From: Vitis vinifera
Taxonomy: Eukaryota > Streptophyta > Magnoliopsida > Vitales > Vitaceae
Reading direction: 5' to 3'
Assembly (NCBI RefSeq): GCF_030704535.1
Contig: NC_081809.1
Location: 79,501-143,500 of the forward strand
Length of the DNA: 64,000 nt
Below are positions 1 through 14,200 of the stretch, in pieces. The notes beneath the pieces are model-generated. The model was given only the letters and a program-made list of their open reading frames with translations. It did no database searches and was not told the DNA's origin. Within the stretch, counting starts at the first letter, position 1, and each line of letters starts with the position of its first letter. The position numbers and the translations under genes are program-made.

Positions 1-111
1 CATAAGCCCTGATGCAGTGAGACTAAACCATTGTTTTGTAACCTATTTAGGATCATGAGTGAACAGAGTAGTGAACCATGCAGTTTCCATAGATGGATTT
101 TCTATGTGCAG

Positions 112-3047
112 GAATGCAAAAGCTAATACATTTCTCAGAAGGAGTTCGGGAATCACTGGGACGCCTTTCAAACATAACCTGGATGGCAGAGGAGTTACTG
201 AAAATAGCTGATTATTTCCTGCCCTATAAATCGGTAAGTCATCCAGCACAATTCAAGTTTCAATCTGCTTTGATTTTTTTTTTTTTCTTTTTAAGCAGGA
301 GTCCTTTATGCCTTCAATTTCATTGTCAAATTTGTCCAGATGTAAAGCACCATTTTCTTTTCCTTTATTAACTACAGAAATGCCTTAGCCCTCCTACATG
401 AATCCTGTTAGAATCAACATTATGCATAAGAATTTATGCATAAGGGATTTCACAAGTTGTAGAAGGGCCACTAACAGGTCCAACCCTCCTTTTTCCCAGA
501 AATGGTATCATCTATGCAATTGTAACACTCATTTTATGTGGTACCTTGCCTCCCAATCATGAATCTTTTTTCAAATATCCAACCATACTGGTGAAGACTA
601 TCACTTTCAGAAGGATGCATGTGTTCAAATGAGGAAACTGAGCCGTAGAACAACGATTAATCCTCCTATCATATGCATGTTTAACTAAGAATGAATAAAG
701 CCACCAATGTTAGGAGTAGAGAAAAGGAGAGATGTCAGATGTGTCAACTCCAATAACAAGGAGCAGACACATCTTAATGGGTGATGATACTAAATTGCCA
801 CTAGTTAGAGAAAATAGGTATCCAACATAGCAATATAAACTAATGCAGTTGCTCAAACAAAAACAAAAAAAAAAAACAAAAAACAAAAAACAAAAAAACA
901 AAAACAAGAAAAGAGAAATAGTCAAACAGGTATATCTAAAAAAGCTATAACTTGACAGCCAAATTGACATGTGGCAGAAAGTAAAGGTCAATTTGTGTTA
1001 TGCATCTAGTAATTTTGACATGAGATGGCCAATATGATAGCATGTCAGTAATATCTTAATGTATCTGTTAATTACATTCAATTTCAACCACCGGTGACAA
1101 ATATTCATTTACTGTCTTGCCCATTTTGTTGTGATGGTAAGAGCAGCATATATCTTGTGTTCACACACAAATTCTGGAGATGGGTCGCAAATGCAGTGGA
1201 GCTGTAACTGCTCTCATCTACTACAGGGGACAACTTTGCAGTGGATACTCTGATGGTTCAATTAAGGTATGAGACAGTATCATGCACTTCATACTTAAGA
1301 ATCCTGTTTTTGGTCATTGTAGGCTAATAACTTAAACGTAATGTTTCTTGGCATTGAAAATGGTAAGAAAACTAATTCTAGAGCTTGGGCTTACTTGATA
1401 AGTAATATAGACATGAGGCATTAACTGCAAGAAGCCCCACACCTGAAATGAAAGGGAAATCTGTAACTGTGAGAAAAACAGTGAAAAACTTACAACCTGT
1501 TTGTGAATTGAATAGGTGTGGGACATCAAGGGGCAATCAGCCACTCTAGTATTGGATATTAAGGAGCACAGAAAGGCTGTGACATGTTTTTCACATTTTG
1601 AACCAGGGGACAGCCTTCTAAGTGGATCTGCTGATAAAACCATCAGAGTACATAAAACATTTAACATTACTGATCCCTTTCTTTTTTCTAATTGGGTGAA
1701 TGAAAAAAAAGAACCAAACTAACTTTCGAACTGCGCTATTCTTCCTTCTACAGGTCTGGCAAATGGTCAAAAGGAAAATGGAATGCACTGAAGTAATATC
1801 AACGAAGGAACCAGTTCAGAATCTAGATACTCATGGCCAACTGATTTTTACAGTTACCCATGGCCATGGAGTGAAGGTAGTAGAAATAATAATGCCAAAT
1901 TCTTTGATCTGTCACTAAATATTCAGGAGATGGTCATATTATGCTGTCTTTCAATATGTGTGTGTGTGCAATTATGTATATGCAGATATTCAAGAATAAT
2001 GACACTGTGATGGAAATATCAAAGCTTTAACCCACCAGCAGATCAGTTTTCAGGTCATCAGCATAAAATTAATAAATGATATGTTTTTCAGGTGTTTGAT
2101 GCATCACGAAAAGTCAAAGACATTTGCAAGAGTAAACATGTGAAATGCGTAAGGGTGGTTCAAGGAAGGCTTTATATAGGTTGCATGGATTCAAGCATAC
2201 AGGTTGGTTTAAGGGTCTTGTCTGACACAAAACTCTCACACCAATCAAATCCATAACTGATTCATCACTGTATCTAGGAGGTAGTCATAACAAGAGCTCG
2301 TGAGCAAGAGATCAGAGCACCAGCAAAGAGTTGGAGGATGCAAAACAGGCCCATCAATTCAATTGTCGTGTACAAAGATTGGCTTTATAGTGCAAGTGAT
2401 ATTGTTGAGGGTTCAAATTTCAAGGTAAGAACTCTTAATTATGAATGCACAGACTTTGACAGAACTTTTTCAAATTGGAGGAATGGTGCAGGAATGGAAA
2501 AGGCACAGCAAGCCTCAGATGTCCATGGTACCTGATAAAGGAGCAAGTGTGCTTGCAATGGGAATTGTAGAAGACTTCATATACTTAAACTGCAGCTCAT
2601 CAACAAGTATCCTTCAGGTGATTGATTTATTTATCCATTGAGAGGCTACAATTGGTAATATTGATCCAGGGTAGGCAGGGACCTGGTTACATTAACAAAA
2701 TTATATGTTTACAATTATGCACAGATTTTTATCACTAGTACCTAAACCAGTAGGTTACATTTCTCCCATGTTGTTGAACATCTTTGTCTATCGGTTACTA
2801 ATATACAATGCGGAACCAGATATGGTTGAGGGGGACACAGCAGAAAGCAGGGAGGTTATCAGCAGGCAGCAGAATAACAAGCCTCCTCACTGCCAATGAC
2901 ATTGTCCTATGTGGCACCGAAATGGGGCTAATCAAGGTGTGTGTGCATTTGACCCAATTAGTCCTAGCATTCTGCACTCTAGCTTGTTCAATTCTTTGAT
3001 AATCCTCACCCCAATCCCACCATTGACAGGGCTGGATCCCACTCTAG
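112..3047 (+). CDS. LIN: LIN/CERBERUS-like E3 ubiquitin ligase, C-terminal WD40 part (5' truncated by window edge)
   Basis: Nine exons are read: 112-233, 1147-1266, 1516-1647, 1754-1876, 2092-2202, 2278-2424, 2492-2617, 2820-2936 and 3030-3047. All have AG/GT borders and, after the first partial codon, stay in phase 0. They give about 337 residues ending in GLIKGWIPL. WD40-type blades are visible (SGYSDGSIKVWDIKG, SGSADKTIRVWQM, CGTEMGLIKGW). The order and wording match the C-terminal WD40 domain of the LIN/CERBERUS U-box E3 ligase family, which in legumes is needed for rhizobial infection threads; homologues occur in non-legumes. The U-box and N-terminal parts lie left of the window, so ligase activity cannot be judged here. 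The last exon codes for only five residues plus the stop. The family assignment is from remembered conservation; the role in this plant is unknown. Confidence 0.87.
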
Positions 3048-4312
3048 CAGAGCACCCAGTATTTCTTTCACATTCTTCATCCAAAGTTGAAAGAGAAAAT
3101 GTTGGTAAAGGGGCATTTGCTTGATTTGGGTCACTACACCATGTAAAAAGCTGGTATAGAAACATAAAGGAGGAAGAGGATGTGAAGCATAATATGATTG
3201 ATGGCAATAACAATGTTCCAGTTGAAGAATATCACTATGTAAAAATATTTCCATACCACACTTGTTGAATATCAATAAAATATCTGCTATTCCTCTCCAA
3301 GCAAATTGAAGTTCGAACTTTGACATTAATAGCAAACCAGAAAAACAGGAAAACCCATGAAATTTCAGCGCTGGAATCTGGTAAGTATGAAACATGAAAG
3401 AAAGAGGATAATGAGAAAGCATATTCTGAAAACTTCTTATGAATTGGGAACTTCGTCTCTTTACTGGTTACTACTGGATTTCCAATGTGCAGAGCATAAG
3501 TTAGAGATAACCCGGTTCACTTGTGTTGTTGCATTTTACCAGGATTAGAAAACACTTACGTTAGATTATCGACCTTCATTTTTTTCCCCCTTATTTTCTT
3601 TGTTCCGTTCTTTTTCTCAAACTTTTCACAATCAAAATCAAGATTTTTAAGAAAAGAAGAAAAAGGAATGTTAGCAGGGGCGGGGGCGGAGCCGGCTAAT
3701 GCTGAGGGAGCAAGTGCCCCCACAAATTTGAACCTTTGTTTACGAGGATCTGAACCTTTGTCCTTGTGGTTACAGAAAACCTTGCTTACCACACCTATAC
3801 AACTGATTTCTACTCATTTTTTACCTCTCGGAAGATAAATTATTATTCTTAGCCCTCCGAAAATTTTGAACCCATTTACGACTACATATAGGGTGTTTAA
3901 ACAAAGCTCATCCTATTTTCTTATTGTGCAGTTTCATTTTCCTTTCCCTTTTTCAACTTTAACAAACATCCGATATTTTAGCAATAAAAAATTATCTGTT
4001 ATTGAAAAATTAGATCCCGCATGATACTTTGACATCCCTTATTTTTTTAAATTTGAAACCTATTCAAACTCCACATAAAAAAACCAGAGGAAAATTGGGA
4101 TAAGATATTTTAAGATGAACATCTTTGATAAAAATATATAAAAGACATTTTCTAAATATTCTTGAAAAAATATGTAAAAGCCTCTCTAAATTAATCACAA
4201 ATGGAGACTTGTGACCCGACTATCACAAAAAAGTTGTGAAAAGAAATAAATTATTCAACTTTTACTATCAAGAGAAAAATCTTTTTAATTTTTTATTTAT
4301 TTAATATTCGTA

Positions 4313-4343
<31 letters not shown>

Positions 4344-4812
4344 AAATATAAAAAAAATTATTGTATAATAAATACATCACCACACTTTATCAAAAAAGCG
4401 CAACAAGATTAAAAATTAAAAATCCTAGGCAATTTAGACTCTAAAAAAATTATATTAAAAAATAATTCAAAATCTAGGAAGTTACTTCTGATGTTGAAAT
4501 TATTTTTAAAAACTATAATTTAAAGTTTTCTCTTGAAAAATTATATTTAAAAATGTTTTTTAGAACTGTACTATTGTTTTAAAAAAAAAAAAAAATCCTG
4601 GCTTCATTTACTTTTGGACAAACAGCCGTATCAAATTCAAGCACGCTAGGTCTTCATGCGAACCACGTGCCACGTTTGGAACGCGGCTGGCGTCAAAAGC
4701 AGAAGGCGTGTAAAATTCAAATTTTTATGCGTCCGGTCACAAAAAAGGTTAAAAGACCCTCGGCTCGTAACCACATACAAGGAAGGAGAAAAAAACGGAA
4801 GGGAAGAGAAAA
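3048..4812. other. Intergenic: LIN-like 3' flank and HIG1 promoter
   Basis: No gene is seen. An AATAAA at about 3275 could serve as poly(A) signal for the LIN-like gene. The middle is AT-rich with an (AT)n run at 4312-4339. A GC-rich patch at 3676-3724, containing GGGGGCGGAGCC and AAGTGCCCCC, resembles the ends and body of the hAT-like MITE found in PRL1 intron 4. The last 200 bp are the putative promoter and 5' leader of the HIG1 gene. Confidence 0.6.
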
Positions 4813-7800
4813 ATGGCTGAAACGAACACCCTGGCATCTATCAGAAAATGGATCGTGGAGCACAAGCTTCGCTCTGTTGGTAAGCTTGTTTCAGATCTCA
4901 TCTTTTCATCTCACTTTCTTATTCCAAAATTTTCATTATTATTATCAGCGTTATTATTATTTTATTTTTTTAGGGTTTTGTTTTGGTTGTGATGTTTTTT
5001 ATTTAAATTTTGAAATGTTGAAGGGTGTTTGTGGCTGAGCGGCATAGCGGGTTCGATCGCCTACAATTGGTCTCAACCCAACATGAAAACCAGCGTTAAG
5101 ATCATTCATGCCAGGTACTCAGAATTTATTATTATTATTATTCTTAAATCATGGTCGTGCTGTGCTGTTTAGGTTCTATGTGATTTAAAAATTTTTCAAT
5201 TGATTTGTGGAGAAGAAAATGGGTAATGCTTTTTTGGGTTGCTCTGTTGAGGAAAGAAAAAAATTTATGAGAACCCAGATGAGGATTTGTGATTCATAAA
5301 TGTATTTGGCTTGGTATTAGCCAGATTGTCTAATTTTCAGAATCATTGGTTGAGGGCTTTTCTGTAATCTTTATATCTAAACATGCTATAAAAAAACATT
5401 AAATAGCAATTAGATCATAAACGGAATTATAAACTGATCGGAAAACATACCTCCCGCCATTGCCATTCTACAGGTTAAAATGGGTTATGCTATTTTCGGG
5501 TTTCAGGTGCTTCTAAACCTTCACAATCTCCACTTAGATGGTGTTTTTGAAAACTGAAAAGAGATTGCAGGCTTAGGGTACCCTCCCGTTAGTGTTCTGC
5601 CTCGTTTTAAAAGACTCTCTCCATCACTGAGTTTATGGAACGTGCACAGAACATGGGGTAGTGATGCGAACATGGTTTGGAGCATGAATCCTCGTTCCTA
5701 AATTGATGGAATGATGTGGACCACATTCCGAATCACGTCTTCGGTTTATTACCGAAGATGCAGGAGAAATAAAATCCCAACATTTTCATGTTGTCATCGT
5801 TTGAAGATAAATAAGATTGGAAATAGTATCTATAATGGTGCCAACCTTCAATGCTAACGTGTCTGCCTTGATGGTTTTAAGGCTCGCTTTGGATCATGGA
5901 AAACGACGGAAAATGGTGGGAAGGAAAATAAAATAAAATAAAATAAAGGTTTAGGCTTGATTTTTTTTTTTCTCCTGCCCTTCTTCGATGTATTCCTAAT
6001 GAAGAATTTGTATTTAAAAATGGTATAAGTTTTTAAATCATTTCTCTTTGTTTTGTGTTCCGTCTTATTTCCATGATTAAGGGAAAGAGGGAACTTGAGG
6101 TTGCTTCCTATTCTTCTTTCCTCTTCCTGCTACTTTCAACATCCAAATGGAGATTAGATGTGATCTTATCCATAAAAGAGCCAATAGAATGGATGATGCG
6201 ATTGTTAAGAGAGTTCTTCCCTGATTTGGTTCCAGAATTTTGTGATAAACTTTATTATTATTTATAGAGATAAAATTTGGGGTGCAGTGTTATCCAGATA
6301 TGAATATTTATTTCTTTCCTGGAGATACCACTCCCCAACAACAAAAGCACCTTTACTTCTCTTCTTCTCCAAATAGATGCCTGTGTAAGGTCACCACTAG
6401 GCACATAGTTGGTATCGTCACAACCAATCTACCACCTGCAATAGGACTTAGTAGATACCAATGAGTTAGAACCCAACATGAATGGAGCCAAAACCTGGGC
6501 TTATATACTGGAAACACTGTCTATAATAAGTATTGATGTTTATATTTCAAAGCCTTGTGATTCTGAAGATGCACAATTCCAATGACAAACTAGATCGAGG
6601 CACAGGTAGCATTTGATAAAACTTAATACTTAATGTTTAATAACTTAAGATGACTTTGAGTTAAATCATGTTTAAGTTATTTAGTCATATTAAGTTATTA
6701 AGTTAATTTACTAAAATTCATTTTTAACTTTTAAGTTGAAATATTAAGTTATTTTACTAAACATATTTAATATGCTTAATAACTTAAGTCATTCAATTGA
6801 TAACCAAACACCCACTTAGTATTGGGAAATCAAAAACAAGTTCGGACAGAGATTGTGGCTAATCAAGTGGATTTGCAGTTTCAAATATTAAAGTAGCGAA
6901 GGCAGCAAAGGAGACTTTTGGTTTTTTCCATGCCACACAACCAAAATGTGGCATGAAGCATAATGTCAAGTAACCTGGATTAACTTGCTGTCATATTGTA
7001 TCAAGAAAAGATGGTAATTGTGTGATATATATGCTATGGGAACCCAAATAGATATTTATAATCTCCAAATGACTTCGGGAACTAATGATCAGTTATCCTG
7101 TATGCAAGAGCTTTTCAAGCAAGTGAACCCTATGGAGAAGAAAAGCAGGAAGTTTGTCCAAACCAGCTGTTAATGTTAAGCCATAGACAGATCATTATTT
7201 TTATGCTTTGCCTTTTAACTTTGTTCTCCAGTGGGCAGGTTTGATTAAAAAAATGCTGGGGATACTTGTGGCAGGTTTTCCATGCTCATGTTAGACCTAA
7301 TTCATTTAATTCTTATAAACATTCCATTCACTGTATTCATTAAGAAGTTTCTGATGAGCATGTGTGTTTGGTTTTAATATGTGCTGAGCTGATTCACTCA
7401 ACTCTAGGTTTTATTTTTCTGGTCAAGTACTGGAAAAGGGTATAAATTGTCAGTTGGTGACCCTTTCTTTTGCTGAAACCATCAATCTCATCATTACATT
7501 GTCAGTGTTGTTCTGATTGATCTTATTTCTTCCGGTCAGGAGTTCATCTCACTTCATCTTCTTACTGCCATTGATTCCCCTCCTGGTTCTTTACATACTA
7601 TGCAACATTCAGTAGTCACTTCATCTGCTTGAGTTTTGGGAATTTCTTTGTCAGGGAAAAAAATGCATGAAGCCCTATCTTTTTAAGAGTTTAATAACAA
7701 TGTTTAATGCCGCCCTTTTATTCTCCTCGATTATGGAGTGAACAATGAATTTTATAAAAAAATACATGAACTTATTAGCTTACTCTTATTATAGGCTGCA

Positions 7801-7930
7801 CGCACAGGCACTTACCCTGGCTGCATTGGCTGGGGCTGCAGTTGTCGAGTACTATGATCACAAAAGCGGGATAAAGGCTGATCGGTATGCAAAGTTCCTT
7901 GATATGGACACCCCTGCACACAAAGATTGA
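4813..7930 (+). CDS. HIG1-domain (hypoxia-responsive) mitochondrial protein
   Basis: Three exons (4813-4879, 5024-5114, 7795-7930) code for 97 residues. The start is the first ATG of the frame (MAETNTLASIRKW), as in plant homologues. The product has the HIG_1_N layout: a short hydrophilic N-terminus, a first membrane segment (CLWLSGIAGSIAYNW), a basic loop (KTSVKIIHARLHAQ) and a second membrane segment (LTLAALAGAAVVEYY), then a short charged tail. Family members sit in the inner mitochondrial membrane and are related to yeast respiratory supercomplex factors; in plants several are induced by low oxygen. Both introns interrupt codons for conserved residues (Gly after exon 1, Arg after exon 2) and the joins restore them. 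Intron 2 (2.7 kb) carries a MITE-like stretch near 6605-6825. The exact complex bound in plants is inferred from the family. Confidence 0.95.
5940..5963. repeat. (AAAAT)n short tandem repeat in HIG1 intron 2
   Basis: About four to five direct AAAAT/AATAA units lie in the large second intron. Simple repeat; no function is suggested. Confidence 0.7.
6605..6825. mobile_element. MITE-like relic in HIG1 intron 2
   Basis: About 220 bp of AT-rich sequence has roughly mirrored ends. The left end reads GGTAGCATTTGATAAAACTT and the right end, read on the minus strand, GGGTGTTTGGTTATCAATTG. The interior repeats TTAAGTTATTAAG-type words in both orientations. This is the look of an old miniature inverted-repeat element. 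A clear target duplication was not found, so the class is left open. Confidence 0.4.
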
Positions 7931-10900
7931 AGGAAGGACCTCATTGAGCTTACACAAATGCCGTTGACACGCATGTTTTTTTTTTTTTTTTTAATGCAGT
8001 TGCCCCAACACTTAAAGGAATTCATGTATGTTATAGTTGGTAGGCATGCTTCAATTCTTTGAGAAGATGATGAGTTTTATGTCAGGGTTTTGGCAGTATG
8101 TTATTGCATAAGCAATTGGGGAAAGTTAGAGTAGGAAAATAAAAATGTGGATGGTAGTATGGGGCATGAGCTACTGGACACTTACACTCATTATTACCCA
8201 TATCAATTAACAGTGATCACTCAATTTGGAGATTCAACTATTTGCTACGGACTTTTTATCTGTTTGCCTTCCACAGCATTGCATTACAGTTTAATGTTAC
8301 AAAGGTATGAAATATATGCGATTCCCCATCTTCCCACCTCAAAGATGGTTGTGCAAGTCAAATGTTAATCATCTGGAATTGTGATATTCTCATTTCTTTG
8401 CTGATGACAGGGTTTGGAGCTATGAAGGGTTTTTTCTTTTTGGTTTTAATAATAATTGCTTGCAGCATAGAATTGGGATGTAAAGATCGAATTTATTAAA
8501 TTCATGCGAAGCGTAAAAGCGTGAGATGGGGAATGCAGAGTGCACCTTTGAGAGAAGGGACACTCTTAAACTCGGGACAGACTCTATTATTAATTTACTA
8601 TCCACCCTGTAATTAAATTAGGGTTTTTGGTTTTTTTTTATAACTAAATGATAAGAAAAAATAAAATTAGAATTTTTTGGTTTTTTTATAATTAAATGAA
8701 AATAAAAGGGGAATTGAAAGTTCAAAGTTTTAGACTTAAGTACTGAGTTGTTGGCGACTCCTGTTATTTTAATTATTTTAGGTGGCCTAAAATATATTAT
8801 TATTATTATTTTAATTATTTTATTCAAGAGTTTTGTGTAGTTATAGGCTTATAGCTCGCCTAAAATATATTTCAATTATTTTATATGGGAACGGTATATT
8901 ATACAAACCTTTTTTTGGTTTATTTTGGCGGAAATTCGAACTCTTTTTTTATAATAATCTAGAATGGTAATTTATATTTAGGACTTAGTAAAACTGTTTT
9001 TTTATTAGCCTGCTAATGAAAATATTGAAGAAAAAAATTAAATTGGTGAGAAATGTGTTTTTTTCCTAATTAAATTGGTAATTTGGTTTTTTTTTTTCCT
9101 TTTTTGCTTAATGTTAATTCCTCCTTTTAAAAAAAAATATTTTTCATTACCATTTTCCCTTTTTTTAATACTTTTTGAAAGTTTGGTTTTTTTATTTTTT
9201 TTAAAGAAAATGTGGAGAAAAAGGAGAGGAAAAATAAACTATTGATTTAAAATTAATAAAATAATATTTTATTCTACTTCAAACTCATTTTATTGATTTA
9301 AAATATAAGGTAAATAATTTATATGTAAGGTTATTTGGATATGGGTAATTTTACTAAGAAATAACTCAGTTTGAACATTTTTAACCTTCTTTATTTTGTC
9401 TGTTTTTAAAATTATCATATTCTCATTTAATTTATTGATTCCATCCTATAGCACATTTATCCCTGCAATTTTTTATTTTTTTAAATATTTTGCATCCATT
9501 TTACTTTTTTTTCTTCTCTTTTATATCTCAAGCAACTCATTCTTGTTTCCATTTCAATATATTTATTTGGATTCAGCTTTATTTAATACAAATTTAACAA
9601 ATGTTAATTTCTCACTAAGGATGTTCATTTGAATGGTATTGAATTAAGTTTGGTTAATAAAAATCTTAATTAAGGTTAAGTTCTTCGACATATTTGAACT
9701 ATAAGTTTTATTTACAAATAATTTAATTAAGATTAAGTTCTCATTTGAGTTACAAAGAATTTAATTATAATGACTTTAACTATGTCATTGTTAAAATTTA
9801 TTTAGAAATAACTTTATCCGGGTTAAAGTTTTCATTTTGCCTAAAAAAACTTAATTAAGATCAAGTTTTTAATGAAAATGTTCATTTGAAATAAAATATT
9901 GTATCTTATCTAAAATAAAATGTGAGGTTGCAAAACTCATTTTCACATTTTAGGAGTTTAAACAAATTTTATTTTATTTTTTAAAAAAACTAAAATCTCA
10001 CCACAAAAAGCTTCAACTAAAATTCCAAAAGAAAACACCCAAAAACCCCAATAAAAAATAATTGTAAAATATCTCAACTGTTGGGGTGCAACAATAGCAC
10101 TCTTAAGCCCTATAATAATTTACCAAAATAATGTTTCTCAAAAGGTATGATGTTGAATTTTATAAAAAAGTCTGATTTACTCTCACTAAATACCAATTAG
10201 TTTTTCATTGTGAGATGATTAAAGCTCAATTCAAAATCAACTAAAAACAAGATAAAAAAAAACCTTAGCTAATATCCCATAAAAATAAAAAATTCATAAT
10301 AGAATCTTACTACAAAAAACCTTAACCAAATTCCCAACATAAAACATCCATGAATAACCTCTAGAAATATTGTAAATGCTCCTTAAGGAAAAAAAAAATT
10401 GTATTGTTGAAGTTTAAATATAATTGCATATTAGTTTTCTTTATTGTTTTAATACTTAATATAAATAAAATATTATAAAATAAACAATTTAATATTTAAC
10501 ACTATTAAACATTAAAATTCTATTTTAGAATTAAGTAAAAAAATAAACATCATCTTAATTATTAACTAATCGAGTATCCTTAATAAAAAAATTTACTTTT
10601 GTGAAACTTGTAATAAATAAAATTTGATCCACATAAATCATTTAAATGAAAATAATGAATTGTTTGAGATAAAATAGTTATAAAACGTAGACAAATAATA
10701 TAAAGATAAATAAAATAAATACAAATAAAAGTATTCTAATGAATCATTTCCCAATAAAATTAAGGATTATTTAATTAAAAATAAATAAAAAATCTAAATT
10801 TAGAAATCCAAAACCTTATATATATATATTTAATCTTTTTGATAAAAAGGGTCTCATTATTTTTATTATAAATGTAATATTTTTTTTTAAGAAACTAAAT

Positions 10901-11286
10901 GTAAATTATAGAAATAGTGAAAGAGATTTATGTAAAAAATTAGTTTATTTTATTTTATTTTAACTAATTAATTCTAAAATTAAAAAAGAAGATTATTTTC
11001 ACGATTTGATAGTTGTTTTCCCCAATGTGTCAAAATAACCTTATACGTTTTTAAATAATTTATTAATCTATAAGTTTTTAATTAAGATTAATAAAGTAAT
11101 TTATACATGTATAAGTTTCTAATTAATAAAATTTTATTTTATTTTTATATTTTCATCGTAAAAACGAAGACGAGAAAATAATTTTTCTTGACATAAAAAT
11201 AAAATTTTTATTTATTCAGGGTACATGGGCGCGTAGGTGTGTCACCGTGTGTGTAAGTCTGCTCTGGTGGCGGTGGAAAGAAGACG
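7931..11286. other. AT-rich intergenic region between HIG1 and PRL1
   Basis: No supportable gene; open frames are short and of low complexity. Two stretches resemble the MITE at 59809-60134. One, at about 9170-9350, shares TACTTCAAACTCATTTTATT. The other, at about 11040-11195, shares TAAGTTTTTAATTAA and GAGAAAATAATTTTTCTT and ends less than 100 bp before the PRL1 start codon. Around 9640-9880 a degenerate AATTTAATTAAGATTAAGTT-like unit recurs. PRL1's promoter and leader must lie in the last few hundred bases. Confidence 0.6.
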
Positions 11287-14200
11287 ATGCCAGGTCCGAC
11301 GGTAGAGATGGAGCCAGTGGAGCCACAGTCTCTGAAGAAGCTCAGTTTCAAATCCCTAAAGCGAGCTCTCGATCTCTTCTCTCCAATCCATGGTCACTTT
11401 GCTCCTCCCGATCCCGAAAGGTCTCTCTTTCTTTTCTTCTCGTTTGTTCTCTTAAAAACCCTAATTTATCTCTTTTCGTGTTGTGCCTTATGCTTCGACG
11501 TAATTGAAGCTTTTTTTTATTTTTTTTATGGTGCAGTAAGAAGATACGGCTGAGCCATAAGGTGGTGAATATTTCTTTTATTTTTTTTATTTTTTTATTT
11601 TTAAAGCAGTGTTAAGGTTGATGATTTGATCGGTTCTCGTGATTTTGTTTTCTTTGATAAAAATTTATATTATTGAAATTTTTGTAGAAGATGAAAACTG
11701 GCATAAACAGTGTTCATTTGAACCTTTAGTTTCTCTCGATGTGTATTTGCCTATGTCAAAATATTGATAGTGTTATTGTTTAGGGCTCCATTCATGAAGC
11801 AATTGTGTTTTTATCATTTTGATTGGAAATGCAATTCAATTTACAGATTCAGCTAGAATATGGAGGCATCAAAAGTGCTACGAACCCTAATCAAGCCAAT
11901 TCTACCCAACCAGATGGCAATAGTCAAGCCTCAGCTCCTTCTAATGCCCTTGCTCTTCCCGGTATCTTGTTTTTTCCTTTCTAGGCTTCTAATACTATGA
12001 CTAATGGCTTTGAATCATACAGGAATTCTTTCATATGTACAATTGTATATCAATATATTTAATGCTAGAAATTCTTGTTAAGTATCAGACAGAAACATAA
12101 AATTTGCCCTAGTTCCATTTTAAAGTGTTAACAAGTGAAAAACACTGATGTTGATTCTTAAGTAGGTTCTATTGCTTTCAACTTGAGGTGGTTGAAACTT
12201 TTGGTGGTAGTTTGGGCAAATTGAACCATAATGTCTTGCAGGCTGATGACAGTTTAGCATTGGAGAAGAATTGCTTCTTTTGATGGAGCCAAAATCTTGT
12301 TGCTTTTGGGTTTGGAAATAGAGGCTGTTGGACAGGTTACAGGATCAATTATATATAAAACTGAGTTATATCTTGATTATTGGCTTAGGATTTTCTCTGT
12401 AATTGGCTATGGAAGAGTGATTGTCCAAACTAGTGACGCAGTGGGGTAAAAGGCATCTATTTTAGGGATGAAATTGGTTTTGGACTGATATATATTTGCC
12501 TTGTAGTGTGCCTAAAAACATATTTCTCTGGTTTCTTATTTTTTTTCCTTGGGATTCCCTTTTTTGGTTATGCAGGTACTGAAAATTCTAAGGATCCACA
12601 GACAGGGGGAACTCAAAATGCTTTAGTTGTCGGTCCATCAGTGCAACAAAAGGGATTGTATGTATATTCATTTTCGTGGCAGCTGTTTTAGGGGGTTTTT
12701 CAACCACAGTTCTGCTTCTTTCTTATTTGTTACATTCCCTTCCTGGCATCTCTTATTTTGCTCTTATAACTGATATTAAAATCCCCTACACTTGCCATAG
12801 GGTCACTGGTGGAGCCAGAAATGTAAGGTTGAGGTTTGCATAATAGAAAAATTTTGTTTCAAGGGGGGCAATATGATACAAAGACGTAAATTTGGCTTAG
12901 TTATTAAGTGAATTTGGTTTTTGAAGGGGGTGGGGGGGCAGTACTTGCCTCCGCTGGGAATATGCTGGCTCCGCCAGTGCATAGGGGTGGGTTTAGAGAT
13001 GGATTTCCTGGAATACCCCTAAACTTTGACCAAGAAGAGATTCATTGTTACCTTAATTGTATATGGGGCACTCAAAATCTGAATGCCAGAAGGTTGATAT
13101 TGATTAAGGACTAATCTCATATTCCAGAGGCATAAAGACCATTGTTTTCTAATTTTTTGTGTGTCATTTCATGTATGGGGGGAACCTTTGCTATTGGACT
13201 GCATTGGAGCTCATGGATACTTGTTTCTAATTTTTTGTGTGTCATTTCATGTATGCGGGAAACCTTTGCTATTGGACTGCATTGGTGCTCATGGATATTA
13301 TTATTTTTTTTTTTCCAGAAATGATGTCGGTCATCTGGGTAAAAGCACTGCAGTTGTTTCCTCTTCTGGGCCATCTGAAAGGTTCTTGATGTTTTCTTTC
13401 CTTATTTCCTTTGGCCCCTTTGAGTTACGTCAATTATTCTTCTATTCAGGCAAATACTTATGTTTATTAATTTACTTCTTGTGTAATGACTGAGATTAAA
13501 CATGCAATAAGTTTATGTTATTGTTTTAGAATTTTTAAACGGCTGCTTGGATCAATGCAGGGCTAGAAAAAAGGAAGTTTGATACAGCTAAAAAATTAAA
13601 TTGTTTTTGAAGTAGAAACATGTCTTGCTCTAATATTTCAATATTTTTCAGTCCTACATTGATTTGATTTCATATGACACGTACAGGACTGACTGATGGC
13701 ATACTATAATATGGAATTTTGCTATATTTTTATCATTTTTATGCATTCATAATCCCATGTGGGTTATTCACATTCAACTTATTAGTTTGTAAACTATGCT
13801 TTCAAGGTGCCCTTAAAGTTCTCTTTGAGATCCCATTAGACAATTGCGTTCACTCACTGGAACATTTTAGGTTCTGATATATATTCTGCATATTTTCCAT
13901 CATTTTACATTTATTCTCCAGTTGAAATCTTTGAAAAAATTGTAGGTTTTGGCTTAAAAGCTCTCTGTTTTCTAGGAACCTATCAACTTCAGCTATCATG
14001 GAAAGAATCCCAAGCAAATGGCCACGTCCTGTATGGCGTCCTCCATGGAGAAATTACAGGGTAAGAGTTTTTTATTGGTGACTGGGTTGGAAGTATTGTG
14101 TTGTTTATTTTGTCATTTAAGTTAAATTTGGTTTTCCTTTTTGTAATAACAATAATAAGATGTTTTCCTTGTTTTATCACGTTATGTGGTAATTGTTTAC

